From positions 1 to 33,462 of the forward strand of contig JADGEH010000052.1 in NCBI GenBank assembly GCA_016744475.1: 33,462 nucleotides of DNA, in the 5' to 3' direction. A model generated the notes under the pieces. That model was given only the letters and a program-made list of their open reading frames with translations. It had not been told where the DNA came from and ran no database searches. The position numbers were made by a program, and so were the translations under genes. Shown here piece after piece: positions 16,514-24,692 of the stretch (position 1 is the stretch's first letter; each line of letters opens with the position of its first letter). Source of the DNA: Thiotrichales bacterium. GTDB taxonomy: Bacteria; Pseudomonadota; Gammaproteobacteria; Beggiatoales; Beggiatoaceae.

Positions 16514-17339
16514 GACTTGATTTTTGTATTCCATTTTTGGCAAAAAACTGTCCTTGATTTAATTTTTCTAGATAAATAGCTCTCATTTTTTCAAAATGAC
16601 TTTTATTTAAAGGATGACGTAAATGGTACAATATTGCCATATTGCGGACAGATTTAATTTTTACTCCTACTTTTTCAAATCGCCATTCTAAATCAGAATC
16701 TTCTCCAAAATTAGCTTCAGTATAGTCTTCATCGAATCCATTTATAGATAATAAATCCTGTTTGTAACATGAAAAGTTGCACCCTAAAATTCCTCTGATT
16801 TTACTAATTTTTGGTAAAATATATTTACTCAAAATAGAATGAGGATTTACATATATTGCATCCTCTAATGCTCTGCTTGTTTTTATTAAAGGATAAGCAT
16901 TGTATAAATAAAAGAAAAAAGACTCTAAATTTTTTACTGAAATCCCCCCTGTTTTTAGTTGATCAATGAATTTTCCTCCTATATCACAACGTCTCCCTGT
17001 TAATACAACTTTTGGCTCTGATAACATCATGTGTGTTGCTATAAATTTTTTATGAGGAATACAATCACCATCAATAAAAATCAAATAATCGCTTTTTGAA
17101 GAAAAAACACTATGATTTAATGCTTTATTTTTTTGCCAACCATCATCAGGCTGAGTTAAGTGTTGTAGTTGTATTGTTGTATTGTTGTATTGTTGTATTA
17201 CTTGCAATATTTTAGGGTCTTCTCCATCTTCCGATACAATGATTTCAAAATCTTGATATGTTTGTCTACTTAATGCTGATAAGATCAAAGATAAAGCTTC
17301 TAGGTCTTTATAAACTGATATAACTACTGATACTTTCAT
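16506..17339 (-). CDS. Family 2 glycosyltransferase
   Basis: The 277-residue protein has a GT-A fold of family 2: VSVVISVYKD (residues 3-12), IIVSEDGEDP (33-42), DGWQKNKALNHS (66-77), the metal-binding FIDGDC (89-93, Asp90/Asp92), a GCNFSCYKQDL acceptor loop and GEDSDLEWR near residue 220. It probably transfers a sugar for surface polysaccharide or glycan synthesis; the substrate is unknown. The start has AAGGT at good spacing. It is clearly more AT-rich than the flanking genes, sits beside a dead transposase, and ends in an AT palindrome, all consistent with transfer. An 8-bp tandem repeat lies inside codons 49-57 (see separate entry). Confidence 0.85.
   Translation of the reverse strand: MKVSVVISVYKDLEALSLILSALSRQTYQDFEIIVSEDGEDPKILQVIQQYNNTTIQLQHLTQPDDGWQKNKALNHSVFSSKSDYLIFIDGDCIPHKKFIATHMMLSEPKVVLTGRRCDIGGKFIDQLKTGGISVKNLESFFFYLYNAYPLIKTSRALEDAIYVNPHSILSKYILPKISKIRGILGCNFSCYKQDLLSINGFDEDYTEANFGEDSDLEWRFEKVGVKIKSVRNMAILYHLRHPLNKSHFEKMRAIYLEKLNQGQFFAKNGIQKSSHI
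17171..17199. repeat. 8-bp tandem repeat inside the glycosyltransferase gene
   Basis: GTATTGTT is repeated three times in full plus five bases; on the coding strand the unit is AACAATAC. It encodes the QQYNNTTIQ stretch. Because the unit is not a multiple of three, gain or loss of one copy would shift the reading frame early in the gene. Confidence 0.8.
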
Positions 17340-17523
17340 ATATATTTACCTTGAATATTAATATGGCATTATTGAAGACTATACAAACTCATCTGGTTTG
17401 TAGAGTTTTAAGGAGAACACCGCTTAGAGTGCTATTATCTTTCGCGTACACCTGATTTATGTTAGCTATAGAATTCATATTTTGGAAAATATTGAAGAAG
17501 TGGCTAAAAGAAACAGGGCACAT

Positions 17524-17560
17524 AAAAAAATCAAGCAAGTTTGGACAAACTTGCTTGATT
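17524..17560 (-). terminator. Intrinsic terminator of the dsr cluster
   Basis: AATCAAGCAAGTTT and AAACTTGCTTGATT form a perfect 14-bp stem around the loop GGAC. On the minus strand the stem is followed by seven T. It lies about 24 bases after the dsrP stop codon and marks the end of the dsr transcript. Confidence 0.93.
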
Positions 17561-17583
17561 AAAGATGGGGAATATTAAGTCGT

Positions 17584-18789
17584 TTAATCTGCTTGTGGAT
17601 TCACTACTGCATCATCCAGGGTATCGGGCATAAAGGGTAAGATACGAGTGCCCAATACTGTCGCTATTAAAGCAATGGCAATACCCGCCATACCTAGTAA
17701 AAACTCCCAAAGACTAGGGGCATAACTAGCGACAACACCATCAAAAAAGCTGGATTCAATGACTTCTTTGCCTGGAAATATCTCCAATGGAAAAGCTTGA
17801 CCACCAATGATAATGACATAAAGCAATGACCAACCTCCGACTAAAATCAAAGCAGAACCCAAGGTGACAGCGTGGCGTGTTTGGCCAAATGTAGGGTGAT
17901 AGAAAATAGCTAAGGGGGCAATGGTACCGATCAATATATAGCCTACCCAAAACAGAAAAGTGTAAATACCACCATTGAGCAAAATAAAGGCTTCAAAAGC
18001 ATGTTGATTGGTCAGATATAAATTGGTCAAGTGATAGACCACAACAAAATAAAAGACGCTGGCCACAAAAATGCCTAATAATTTTTTCATGCGTTGTAAT
18101 AAACCATCACCTAATGGACGATCACAACTTTGAAAAGCAATAATGATATAGAGCAGAAATACCGCCATGCCCAAGGCAAAAGAGAGCAATACAAATAACG
18201 GCGCTAATATAGCTGTGTCGTAGGCTTCACGGGCGACTAAAAAACCAAAAATAGAACCGGTACCTGTGGTCAAAATTAAACGCCAAATAAAGGCCACAAA
18301 ACCTGCATAGGGGTAATATTTTTGCATCTTGCGTTCCATCATCATCCATAAATACACGCCTACGATGAGTAAAAAGCCGTTGTAAAGATAGATGTTCCAG
18401 GAAAAGATGGATTTAAAATTATAGGTAGTCATCGCAACAACAAGCCGATCAGGGCGACCTAAATCCAATACTAAAATAGCCAATCCCCCTGCCAACATGG
18501 TGATGGCCATTAAACCGGATAAACGCCCTAAAGGCTTATAGGCTTTTTTGCCAAATACCGTTCCAATAGAAGCGACATTAAGAATACCGGAGGCTGCGAC
18601 AATCAAAAATAGGGCAAAAATATGCGGTAGTCCCCATACAATTTGATTACTCATACCGGTGACATGATGTCCTTCATGCTCCATGTAGTAAGCAGAGCCT
18701 AAACCAATCGCTGCAATAGCAGCTAACACGCCCAAGACAATGAAAAAGCCAGGGCTTTTCCCTTTTAGTTCACTATAAGTTATTTTCAT
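17584..18789 (-). CDS. dsrP: DsrP, integral membrane subunit of DsrMKJOP
   Basis: The 401-residue protein is almost entirely hydrophobic, with about ten membrane spans. It belongs to the NrfD/PsrC family, which exchanges electrons between quinones and a periplasmic Fe-S partner. The first segment (FFIVLGVLAAIAAIGLGSAYY), then HIFALFLIVAASGILN, and GLMAITMLAGGLAILVLDLG with its conserved acidic residue are typical. It is the last gene of the cluster and starts 12 bases after dsrO, the Fe-S protein it should bind. The genes dsrN, dsrR and dsrS that follow dsrP in Allochromatium are not found next to it. Confidence 0.95.
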   Translation of the reverse strand: MKITYSELKGKSPGFFIVLGVLAAIAAIGLGSAYYMEHEGHHVTGMSNQIVWGLPHIFALFLIVAASGILNVASIGTVFGKKAYKPLGRLSGLMAITMLAGGLAILVLDLGRPDRLVVAMTTYNFKSIFSWNIYLYNGFLLIVGVYLWMMMERKMQKYYPYAGFVAFIWRLILTTGTGSIFGFLVAREAYDTAILAPLFVLLSFALGMAVFLLYIIIAFQSCDRPLGDGLLQRMKKLLGIFVASVFYFVVVYHLTNLYLTNQHAFEAFILLNGGIYTFLFWVGYILIGTIAPLAIFYHPTFGQTRHAVTLGSALILVGGWSLLYVIIIGGQAFPLEIFPGKEVIESSFFDGVVASYAPSLWEFLLGMAGIAIALIATVLGTRILPFMPDTLDDAVVNPQAD

Positions 18790-18801
18790 TTTTTAAGCTC
18801 C

Positions 18802-19569
18802 TTATAGCCCTTGGTAACGTACACCAGGGTTGAGTTCCATGTCGGCACGCAATTGTGTACTACTGACTTGTTGTAAGCGTTTAGACAATGCACTGTCTGG
18901 ATCATTTAAGTCACCAAATAACATAGCGTCTTCTCCACAGGCAGTCGCACAAACCGGTTGCTCACCTTGATCTAATTTGTGTACACAGAAAGTACAGCTT
19001 TCTACGGTACCTTTGCCACGAGGAGCGTGGGCTTTTTGATCTTCTACAACTTCGTGTACAAAAGAACGGGCTTTGTAAGGACAAGCCATCATGCAATAGC
19101 GACAACCAATACAAATATGTTTGTCTACTAATACGATGCCATTATCACGTTTGAAAGAAGCACCTGTAGGGCAAACATCCACACAAGGAGGATGTTCACA
19201 GTGCTGACACATTAAGGGTAATGATGTAACTTTTCCGGTTTGTTTGTCCTTGACGGTGACTTTGCGTACCCATTGTACGTCAGTTTCAGGACGACCATGC
19301 CCGGTCAAACCATTGCCTTCGCTGCAAGCTTTTACACAATCATCACAACCTTGAGCACATTTACTGGTATCAATCAGCATTCCCCAACGCACTTCTTTAG
19401 AGACCGCTTGATCAGCCGTTTTAGCATGGGCGACTTGTTGCAATAATAAACTCGGTGCTAAGGCTAAACCTGCACCCGCCCCCGCTACTTTGAGGAAAAA
19501 CTGGCGGCGTGCATTTTCGCTGTGAGGAACGTCTTCGTTCTGCGCACTGTGTGAAACTTGATGATTCAT
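18802..19569 (-). CDS. dsrO: DsrO, periplasmic Fe-S subunit of DsrMKJOP
   Basis: The 255-residue protein carries a Tat signal (ENARRQFFLKVAGAG, twin arginine at 21-22, hydrophobic stretch to VAHA), so it is exported folded with its clusters. Four sets of ferredoxin-type cysteines follow: CAQGCDDCVKAC (71-82), CQHCEHPPCVDVCP (121-134), CIGCRYCMMACP (153-164) and CTFCVHKLD...CATAC (192-211). This fits four [4Fe-4S] clusters passing electrons between DsrJ and DsrP. Its ATG overlaps the dsrJ stop (ATGA), and AGGAGG lies inside the end of dsrJ, showing translational coupling. Confidence 0.96.
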   Translation of the reverse strand: MNHQVSHSAQNEDVPHSENARRQFFLKVAGAGAGLALAPSLLLQQVAHAKTADQAVSKEVRWGMLIDTSKCAQGCDDCVKACSEGNGLTGHGRPETDVQWVRKVTVKDKQTGKVTSLPLMCQHCEHPPCVDVCPTGASFKRDNGIVLVDKHICIGCRYCMMACPYKARSFVHEVVEDQKAHAPRGKGTVESCTFCVHKLDQGEQPVCATACGEDAMLFGDLNDPDSALSKRLQQVSSTQLRADMELNPGVRYQGL

Positions 19570-20072
19570 TCTGAAGCGCCTCCTGTTGTTTGTTGCGCCT
19601 GTTTTGCCATGTCAATCGTGATGGGGCTGATGAATTCAGGATGCCCAGGCATAGGTTTGACAACAGATGGTGTAGGCTTGCTGTTATGACATTGAAAACA
19701 ATCAATATTAACGGCTGCGTATTGATGGCAACCACTACAGAAATGCTGTTCATCTTTATAACTGACAGCTTGTTGGTTCTCATCATAAGTAACATGACAA
19801 TTAATACATTCTAAAAGACTATATTTGGTAGTCCGAATGCCTTTATGCATGGTTTCATCACGTTGATGCTTAATGAATTCCATGTGTTGGCGACGCATGG
19901 TTTCAATAGGTTCAACGCAAGCCTGAGATTCACTGGCGTGAGCCACTGCTTTGGGAGTATTGCGTGGTGGTGAGAAATATTCACTGTCCGCACTGGCAAT
20001 GCTGTTGAAGAACAACAGGCTCAGCATAGCGAACCCAAACAAAGATAAAGGAGTGATGCGCTTTTGTTTCAT
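19566..20072 (-). CDS. dsrJ: DsrJ, triheme cytochrome c subunit of DsrMKJOP
   Basis: From ATG 20072 the protein has 168 residues. It has a signal or anchor sequence (MKQKRITPLS, hydrophobic core, IASA) and three haem c sites: CINCH (89-93), CSGCH (112-116) and CFQCH (125-129). Cys52 in ACVEPIETMRRQHM matches the cysteine proposed as the unusual axial haem ligand in Allochromatium DsrJ. I chose this start because the signal peptide begins normally there. However, an in-frame ATG at 20135 has a better Shine-Dalgarno (AGAGGG) and would add 21 residues. That site lies next to a hairpin at 20138-20168 that could mask it. Confidence 0.92.
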   Translation of the reverse strand: MKQKRITPLSLFGFAMLSLLFFNSIASADSEYFSPPRNTPKAVAHASESQACVEPIETMRRQHMEFIKHQRDETMHKGIRTTKYSLLECINCHVTYDENQQAVSYKDEQHFCSGCHQYAAVNIDCFQCHNSKPTPSVVKPMPGHPEFISPITIDMAKQAQQTTGGASE

Positions 20073-20137
20073 AACGACACTTGATTTGAGTTGAAAACTT
20101 TGAGGTAAGGCGCGAAAGAACAACAAGGAGGGCATAA

Positions 20138-20168
20138 GAACCACCCTCTTTATTATAGAGGATGGTTC
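20138..20168 (-). promoter_or_regulatory. Hairpin between dsrL and dsrJ
   Basis: GAACCACCCTCT and AGAGGATGGTTC pair over 12 bases with a single mismatch, which is a wobble pair in RNA; a few more bases can pair outside. No T run follows on the minus strand, so it is not an intrinsic terminator. It covers the AGAGGG ribosome-binding element of the upstream dsrJ start and may control translation or mRNA processing. Confidence 0.6.
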
Positions 20169-20183
20169 TTTAGCATGAATTCT

Positions 20184-22124
20184 TCACCCAATGCCCATGT
20201 CTATATAGCCTGTCGGACACACATCAGCACAGATATGGCAGCCAATGCAACGATCATAATCAGTGTACACATAACGTCCTGTTGTGGAGTCTTTTTTCGG
20301 TGTACGCTGAACGGCATCTTGCGGACAATAAACAACACAGTTGTCACACTCGAAACACATGCCACAGCTCATGCAACGTTTGGCTTCATCTTGCGCTTGC
20401 TCAGTCGATAAACCTTGCATACGTTCTTTGAAATGCCCTAATACTTCACTCGCATCCACTGGCATATCTGAACGTATATGACGAGGAGTGAAAGGAAAAT
20501 GTCCTAAGAACAATTCATCCGCAGGAATAACTTCTTGAGAAGAACGGTCTTCGTAGTTATGTACAGCAAACTTAGCTTCAGAAGTGCCACGTACTTGCTC
20601 GTGACTGTATTCTTCAGGAGCCATATCTACTTCACTCAATTTATTCAATAAACTGAAATGATGTACATCTACTTTAGGACGTTTACCCATTTCTTGTTGT
20701 TTGAAATAGGTATCAACACTATCAGCAGCAATAGAAGCTTGACCAATAGCTGTCGTCAAGAGATGAGGGCGAATAATATCACCCGCAGCAAAATGACCAG
20801 GACGGTCTTTCACTTGATAATGATTGTCGGTATCAATGAAATTGCGACCATTATTCAAACCGTCTAAACCGTCTAAATCACCAAATTGACCAATAGCCGA
20901 TACAATTAAATCAGCTTTAATCAGATATTCAGAACCTTCAATGACTTCTGGACGGTTATTCACCATATTGCATTTGGCCATTTTCAGACCCGTTGCACGC
21001 CCTTCCGCATCTTTTTCAAGACCGATAGGCATCACACTACCTTGAATATCCACACCTTCACGCAAAGCATCTTGTACTTCGTGCTCTGCTGCTGTCATAT
21101 TTTCTACGGGGAATAAAGAGGTCAAGGTCACAGTCGCACCTTCGCGCACCATGCTGGATGCCACGTCATGTGCGGTATAACCCATGACTACATTTTCTGG
21201 GCGATCATTCGTATGTGTACTGGTAATGTGGCCTAAACGACGAGCGACGGAAGCTACATCAATGGAGGTATCACCGCCCCCTACCACGACTACTTTCTCT
21301 GCCACGATTTGTAAACGACCTTCATTAAAGGCAGCAAGGAAATCAACCCCGCTAATGCAGTTGGCTGTACCTTCCCAACCTTCAACAGGCAAGCCTCGTC
21401 CAGCTTTGCAACCCAAGGCCCAAATCACTGCGTCAAATTCTTTATCAATGTCATCCATGCTGACATCTTTACCAACGCGCATGTTCAAGCGGGTTTCTAC
21501 ACCCATATCCAAAATACGTTTAATTTCTCCATTCAGCATATCGCGTGGAGTACGATAGCCGGGAATACCGTAGCGCATCATGCCACCGAGGTCTGCATGA
21601 TCATCAAAAATGGTGCAGGCATGACCCTTACGACGTAATTGATAAGCCGCTGCTAAACCGGCAGGGCCGCCACCAATAATAGCTACTTTTTTACCGGAAT
21701 CTTGTTCGTTGGCGGTAAAGGTATAACCTTGTTCTAAAGCATTATCACCAATAAATTGCTCAACTGAATTGATACCTACAAAATCTTCAACTTGATTACG
21801 ATTACAACCATCTTGACAAGGCGCAGGGCATACACGTCCCATCACAGATGGAAAGGGATTGGCATCTGTTGAACGACGAAAAGCATATTCTTTCCAGTCC
21901 ATATCTTGAGAAGGACTTTCCATTCCACGTACAACGCCTAACCAACCACGGATATCTTCCCCTGAAGGGCAACTACCTTGGCAAGGGGGTGTGCGATGTA
22001 CATAAGTGGGGCATTTGTGCGACCAACTGGATTGAAAAATCATTTCATCCCAGGCTTCATGCTCATGATCCCCTTCTTCAAAACGGCGAAAGGTTAAGTT
22101 CATTTCTTCTTTGCTTGCTGACAT
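20184..22124 (-). CDS. dsrL: DsrL, NAD(P)H:acceptor oxidoreductase
   Basis: The 646-residue iron-sulfur flavoprotein resembles the small subunit of glutamate synthase. The N-terminal part has cysteine motifs (CPTYVHRTPPCQGSCPSG and CPAPCQDGCN), followed by an FAD Rossmann motif IIGGGPAGLAAA near residue 150 and a NAD(P) motif VVGGGDTSIDVA near 280. GHFAAGD sits at the second FAD contact. The C-terminus adds ferredoxin-type clusters (CMSCGMCFECDNCVVYCP and CIGCHICADVCP). In sulfur oxidisers DsrL works with DsrAB and takes electrons from the oxidation to NAD(P)+. AGGAGG precedes the ATG. Its presence supports operation in the oxidative direction. Confidence 0.96.
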   Translation of the reverse strand: MSASKEEMNLTFRRFEEGDHEHEAWDEMIFQSSWSHKCPTYVHRTPPCQGSCPSGEDIRGWLGVVRGMESPSQDMDWKEYAFRRSTDANPFPSVMGRVCPAPCQDGCNRNQVEDFVGINSVEQFIGDNALEQGYTFTANEQDSGKKVAIIGGGPAGLAAAYQLRRKGHACTIFDDHADLGGMMRYGIPGYRTPRDMLNGEIKRILDMGVETRLNMRVGKDVSMDDIDKEFDAVIWALGCKAGRGLPVEGWEGTANCISGVDFLAAFNEGRLQIVAEKVVVVGGGDTSIDVASVARRLGHITSTHTNDRPENVVMGYTAHDVASSMVREGATVTLTSLFPVENMTAAEHEVQDALREGVDIQGSVMPIGLEKDAEGRATGLKMAKCNMVNNRPEVIEGSEYLIKADLIVSAIGQFGDLDGLDGLNNGRNFIDTDNHYQVKDRPGHFAAGDIIRPHLLTTAIGQASIAADSVDTYFKQQEMGKRPKVDVHHFSLLNKLSEVDMAPEEYSHEQVRGTSEAKFAVHNYEDRSSQEVIPADELFLGHFPFTPRHIRSDMPVDASEVLGHFKERMQGLSTEQAQDEAKRCMSCGMCFECDNCVVYCPQDAVQRTPKKDSTTGRYVYTDYDRCIGCHICADVCPTGYIDMGIG

Positions 22125-22157
22125 TAGGTAGCCTCCTGAACTAGTTAAACTTTTGTG

Positions 22158-22172
22158 CGCTATAACATAGCG
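22158..22172 (-). promoter_or_regulatory. Small hairpin between dsrK and dsrL
   Basis: CGCTAT-AAC-ATAGCG is a perfect 6-bp inverted repeat in the 74-base dsrK-dsrL gap. No T run follows. It could be an mRNA processing or stability element. Confidence 0.35.
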
Positions 22173-22198
22173 ACTTGCTTATTGTTTGCGAGATGGTC

Positions 22199-23725
22199 TC
22201 AATCTTCTTCTTGGCCCGTAAGAATGAGAGCATTGCTGACTAATTGATGGACGCTGACAATTTTGTCCATATTAAATCCGTAATAAGGCAGCACTTTAGT
22301 AAACTGGCTTTTACAAATAGCGCAAATGGCAGCCATGTGTGTAACGCCATGTTCTTCAACAACATTTTTAAGAGCCTGCATGCGTGGCAAAGCACCCTTG
22401 ACACGTAAATCCATTAAATCATCTGTCAGTAAACCACCACCGCCACCGCAACAAAAGGTTTCGTCATGAATGGTATTGGCTTCCATATCATGAAAATTAT
22501 TACAAACGGCTTTAATGACTTCACGAGGAATAATGAATTGTCCGCCCGGAACATTGCCCATCCGCGATGCGCGTGCAACATTACAAGAATCATGAAAGGT
22601 GAGCACCATGTCGTCATTTCTGGACTTATCCAGATTTAGCTTGCCTTCTTTCACCAAACCGGAGGTGATTTCACAAATGTGTTGGGGGACAGGATAATGA
22701 GGATCGAGAAAGTCAAAAGGCCCAGCTAAGGTATTAAGGAAACTATAAGCAACACGCCAAGCATGACCGCATTCACCAAATACAATGCGTTTGACACCTA
22801 AATCCAGTGCTGCTTTGCGAATCCGCAAGGAAATTTGACGCATGTTTTCATAACTACCGATAAACATGCCAAAATTAGCACCTTCAGAAGCATAAGAACT
22901 GATCGTCCAACTAATGCCTGCTTCATGAAAAACTTTGGCATATCCCATCAGGCCATCAACATGGGGTTCAGCAAAGAAATCTGCAGAAGGTGTGATTAGT
23001 AAAACTTCCGCACCCTTTTCATCCAAAGGCAAACGTACTTTGACACCCGTTTCATCTTCAATATCTTCTTCTAAGCCTTCTAAGGTGTCACGCAATGCAC
23101 GCTCAGGTAATCCTAAGTTATTACCAATTTTGTAAACCTTACCAATAATTTCATTACAGTATTTTTGACCTTGACCAATAGAATCCATGATTTCTCTAGC
23201 TGCCATAGAAATATCGGCAGTATCAATACCATAAGGGCAAAATACTGAACAACGGCGACATTGTGAGCACTGGTGATAGTAGTTATACCAATCATCCAAT
23301 ACGTCCTTATTCATTTCTTTAGCACCAATGAGGTCTAAACCCCATTGCCATCCCATCTTGCCAAAGAGTTTTCCAGGTAAGGTGTAATAGCGACGATAGA
23401 CTTGACGCAATAAATCCTGACGTGCGACAGGCATATTCTTGGGATCACTGGTACCTAATAAATAATGACATTTATCGGTGCAAGCCCCACAGCGCACACA
23501 AGAATCTAAGTACACACGCAATGAACGAAAACGCGATAGTAAATCGCCCATTTTTTCAACGGCTTTATCTTCCCAGTTATCCACTAATTCACCGGGATAA
23601 CCTAAAGGGTCTTGAAAACCTGCTTTTGCTATATAAGGCCCACTGCCTTTCATAGCATCCGCTTGTAGTATGGGAAGCACTGGATATTCATGCATTTCCG
23701 GTACTTTAATATCAGCTTTAGCCAT
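22199..23725 (-). CDS. dsrK: DsrK, HdrD-like catalytic subunit of DsrMKJOP
   Basis: From ATG 23725 (GGGAG six bases before; an upstream TTG at 23749 lacks this) the protein has 508 residues. Two [4Fe-4S] motifs are present: CVRCGACTDKC (76-86) and CSQCRRCSVFCP (153-164). CCG-type motifs follow, including FCCGGGGGL with Cys425-Cys426 and CAICKSQ near 470, as in the noncubane cluster of heterodisulfide reductase HdrD. The likely substrate is the DsrC trisulfide or disulfide. It is cytoplasmic and bound to DsrM, whose gene precedes it by 36 bases. Confidence 0.96.
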   Translation of the reverse strand: MAKADIKVPEMHEYPVLPILQADAMKGSGPYIAKAGFQDPLGYPGELVDNWEDKAVEKMGDLLSRFRSLRVYLDSCVRCGACTDKCHYLLGTSDPKNMPVARQDLLRQVYRRYYTLPGKLFGKMGWQWGLDLIGAKEMNKDVLDDWYNYYHQCSQCRRCSVFCPYGIDTADISMAAREIMDSIGQGQKYCNEIIGKVYKIGNNLGLPERALRDTLEGLEEDIEDETGVKVRLPLDEKGAEVLLITPSADFFAEPHVDGLMGYAKVFHEAGISWTISSYASEGANFGMFIGSYENMRQISLRIRKAALDLGVKRIVFGECGHAWRVAYSFLNTLAGPFDFLDPHYPVPQHICEITSGLVKEGKLNLDKSRNDDMVLTFHDSCNVARASRMGNVPGGQFIIPREVIKAVCNNFHDMEANTIHDETFCCGGGGGLLTDDLMDLRVKGALPRMQALKNVVEEHGVTHMAAICAICKSQFTKVLPYYGFNMDKIVSVHQLVSNALILTGQEED

Positions 23726-23761
23726 TTTTTTCTCCCTGTTATTTCTCAAGCGAGGCTTAAG

Positions 23762-24502
23762 TTATTTCGCTTCAGCTTTTTCTAATTCAGCAGCCCAGGG
23801 GGCTAAGTGACGTTTTTCCCGTGAATTATCTACTTGATTACGCGAGGGACTAAAGAAGATACCCGGAGCATGTAAGAGCTTGCTATAAGGAAAAATAATC
23901 ATGAGTAAGAAAACGGCGGTGAGATGTAATAATAAAATAGGATCAGAGGGAATGGGTTGCCAACCGAATGACATCGCACCTAAGAAAAAGGCTTTAAGTT
24001 GAATAATATCGGTATGCACCACAAAGGTCATCATCATGCCGCTAACACCAATCAACAATAATAAAGCCAGCATCAAATAATCGGAGGGATTACTGATGTA
24101 ACGAATACGTTCAACTGTAAAACGACGCACTAATAAGCCTATTAAACCTATCACCATTGCAAAAGCAGCATACTTGCCAAAGGGTTGTAACAAGGCTACC
24201 CAACCCCACACGGGATCAGTGAAATAACGCAAATGGCGTAATAAAACCAGTAATAAACCAAAATGGAACATCCAACCAAACAGCCATATCCATTTATTGG
24301 AACGAAATAAACTTCTGAATAAAACCACTTCACCCATTAGGCGTAAAACAACGCCCCCACGAGTCAGCGGGGCAGGCATGGTAGGGACTTTTAGAGGAGC
24401 AGGCGTACGCGCGTACTCATAGATTTTATACCCGACCCCAGCGACCAAAACAATGACCGCAAAGTAGAAAAAAAGTGCGTAAAAACCTGTCAGAAACCAC
24501 AT
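23762..24502 (-). CDS. dsrM: DsrM, membrane cytochrome b subunit of DsrMKJOP
   Basis: From ATG 24502 (AGGGAG upstream; earlier in-frame codons run through the intergenic signals) the protein has 246 residues, the usual DsrM size. It has five to six hydrophobic spans: WFLTGFYALFFYFAVIVLV at the N-terminus, WIWLFGWMFHFGLLLVLLRH, YAAFAMVIGLIGLLV, LMLALLLLIGVSGMMMTF and LLLHLTAVFLLMIIFPYS. Histidines in FHFG/LLRH and LLLHL are candidate haem b ligands, as in NarI-like cytochromes. It should link DsrK to the quinone pool. A terminator and a promoter-like sequence lie upstream of it, after dsrC. Confidence 0.94.
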   Translation of the reverse strand: MWFLTGFYALFFYFAVIVLVAGVGYKIYEYARTPAPLKVPTMPAPLTRGGVVLRLMGEVVLFRSLFRSNKWIWLFGWMFHFGLLLVLLRHLRYFTDPVWGWVALLQPFGKYAAFAMVIGLIGLLVRRFTVERIRYISNPSDYLMLALLLLIGVSGMMMTFVVHTDIIQLKAFFLGAMSFGWQPIPSDPILLLHLTAVFLLMIIFPYSKLLHAPGIFFSPSRNQVDNSREKRHLAPWAAELEKAEAK

Positions 24503-24563
24503 GGTTCTGAAAACTCCCTGTTGATTTAGGATAGAAAAACGGAAGGTAGAACTCTGCTGGCAG

Positions 24564-24592
24564 CAGATAGACGTTGCATTAATTGATGTCAA
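24564..24592 (-). promoter_or_regulatory. Candidate internal promoter for dsrMKLJOP
   Basis: On the minus strand a perfect -35 box TTGACA (24587-24592) is followed after 17 bases by TATCTG (24564-24569), a weak match to TATAAT. It would start transcription about 55 bases before the dsrM ATG. It lies directly downstream of the dsrC terminator hairpin. Confidence 0.45.
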
Positions 24593-24627
24593 AAACAGAG
24601 ACAAGCCATTGCTTGTCACATCTGTTT
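24591..24627 (-). terminator. Terminator or attenuator after dsrC
   Basis: AAACAGA-GACAAGC pairs with GCTTGTC-(ACA)-TCTGTTT around a CATT loop, a 14-bp stem with a three-base bulge. On the minus strand it ends in CTGTTTTTG. It begins about 65 bases after the dsrC stop codon. Partial termination here would raise dsrC transcript over dsrM to dsrP. Confidence 0.65.
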
Positions 24628-24692
24628 AGAGCATCATTTATACAATGTCTAGCAGCAAAGCGTACCCTTCCGCTTAAGAACGGATGAGAAAC

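Noticed and set aside
17431-17562. Plus-strand fragment reading ...RIHILENIEEVAKRNRAHKK before a stop
   Set aside because: It looks somewhat like a transposase tail, but it has no start, an upstream stop and runs through the dsr terminator stem; evidence is too weak to annotate.
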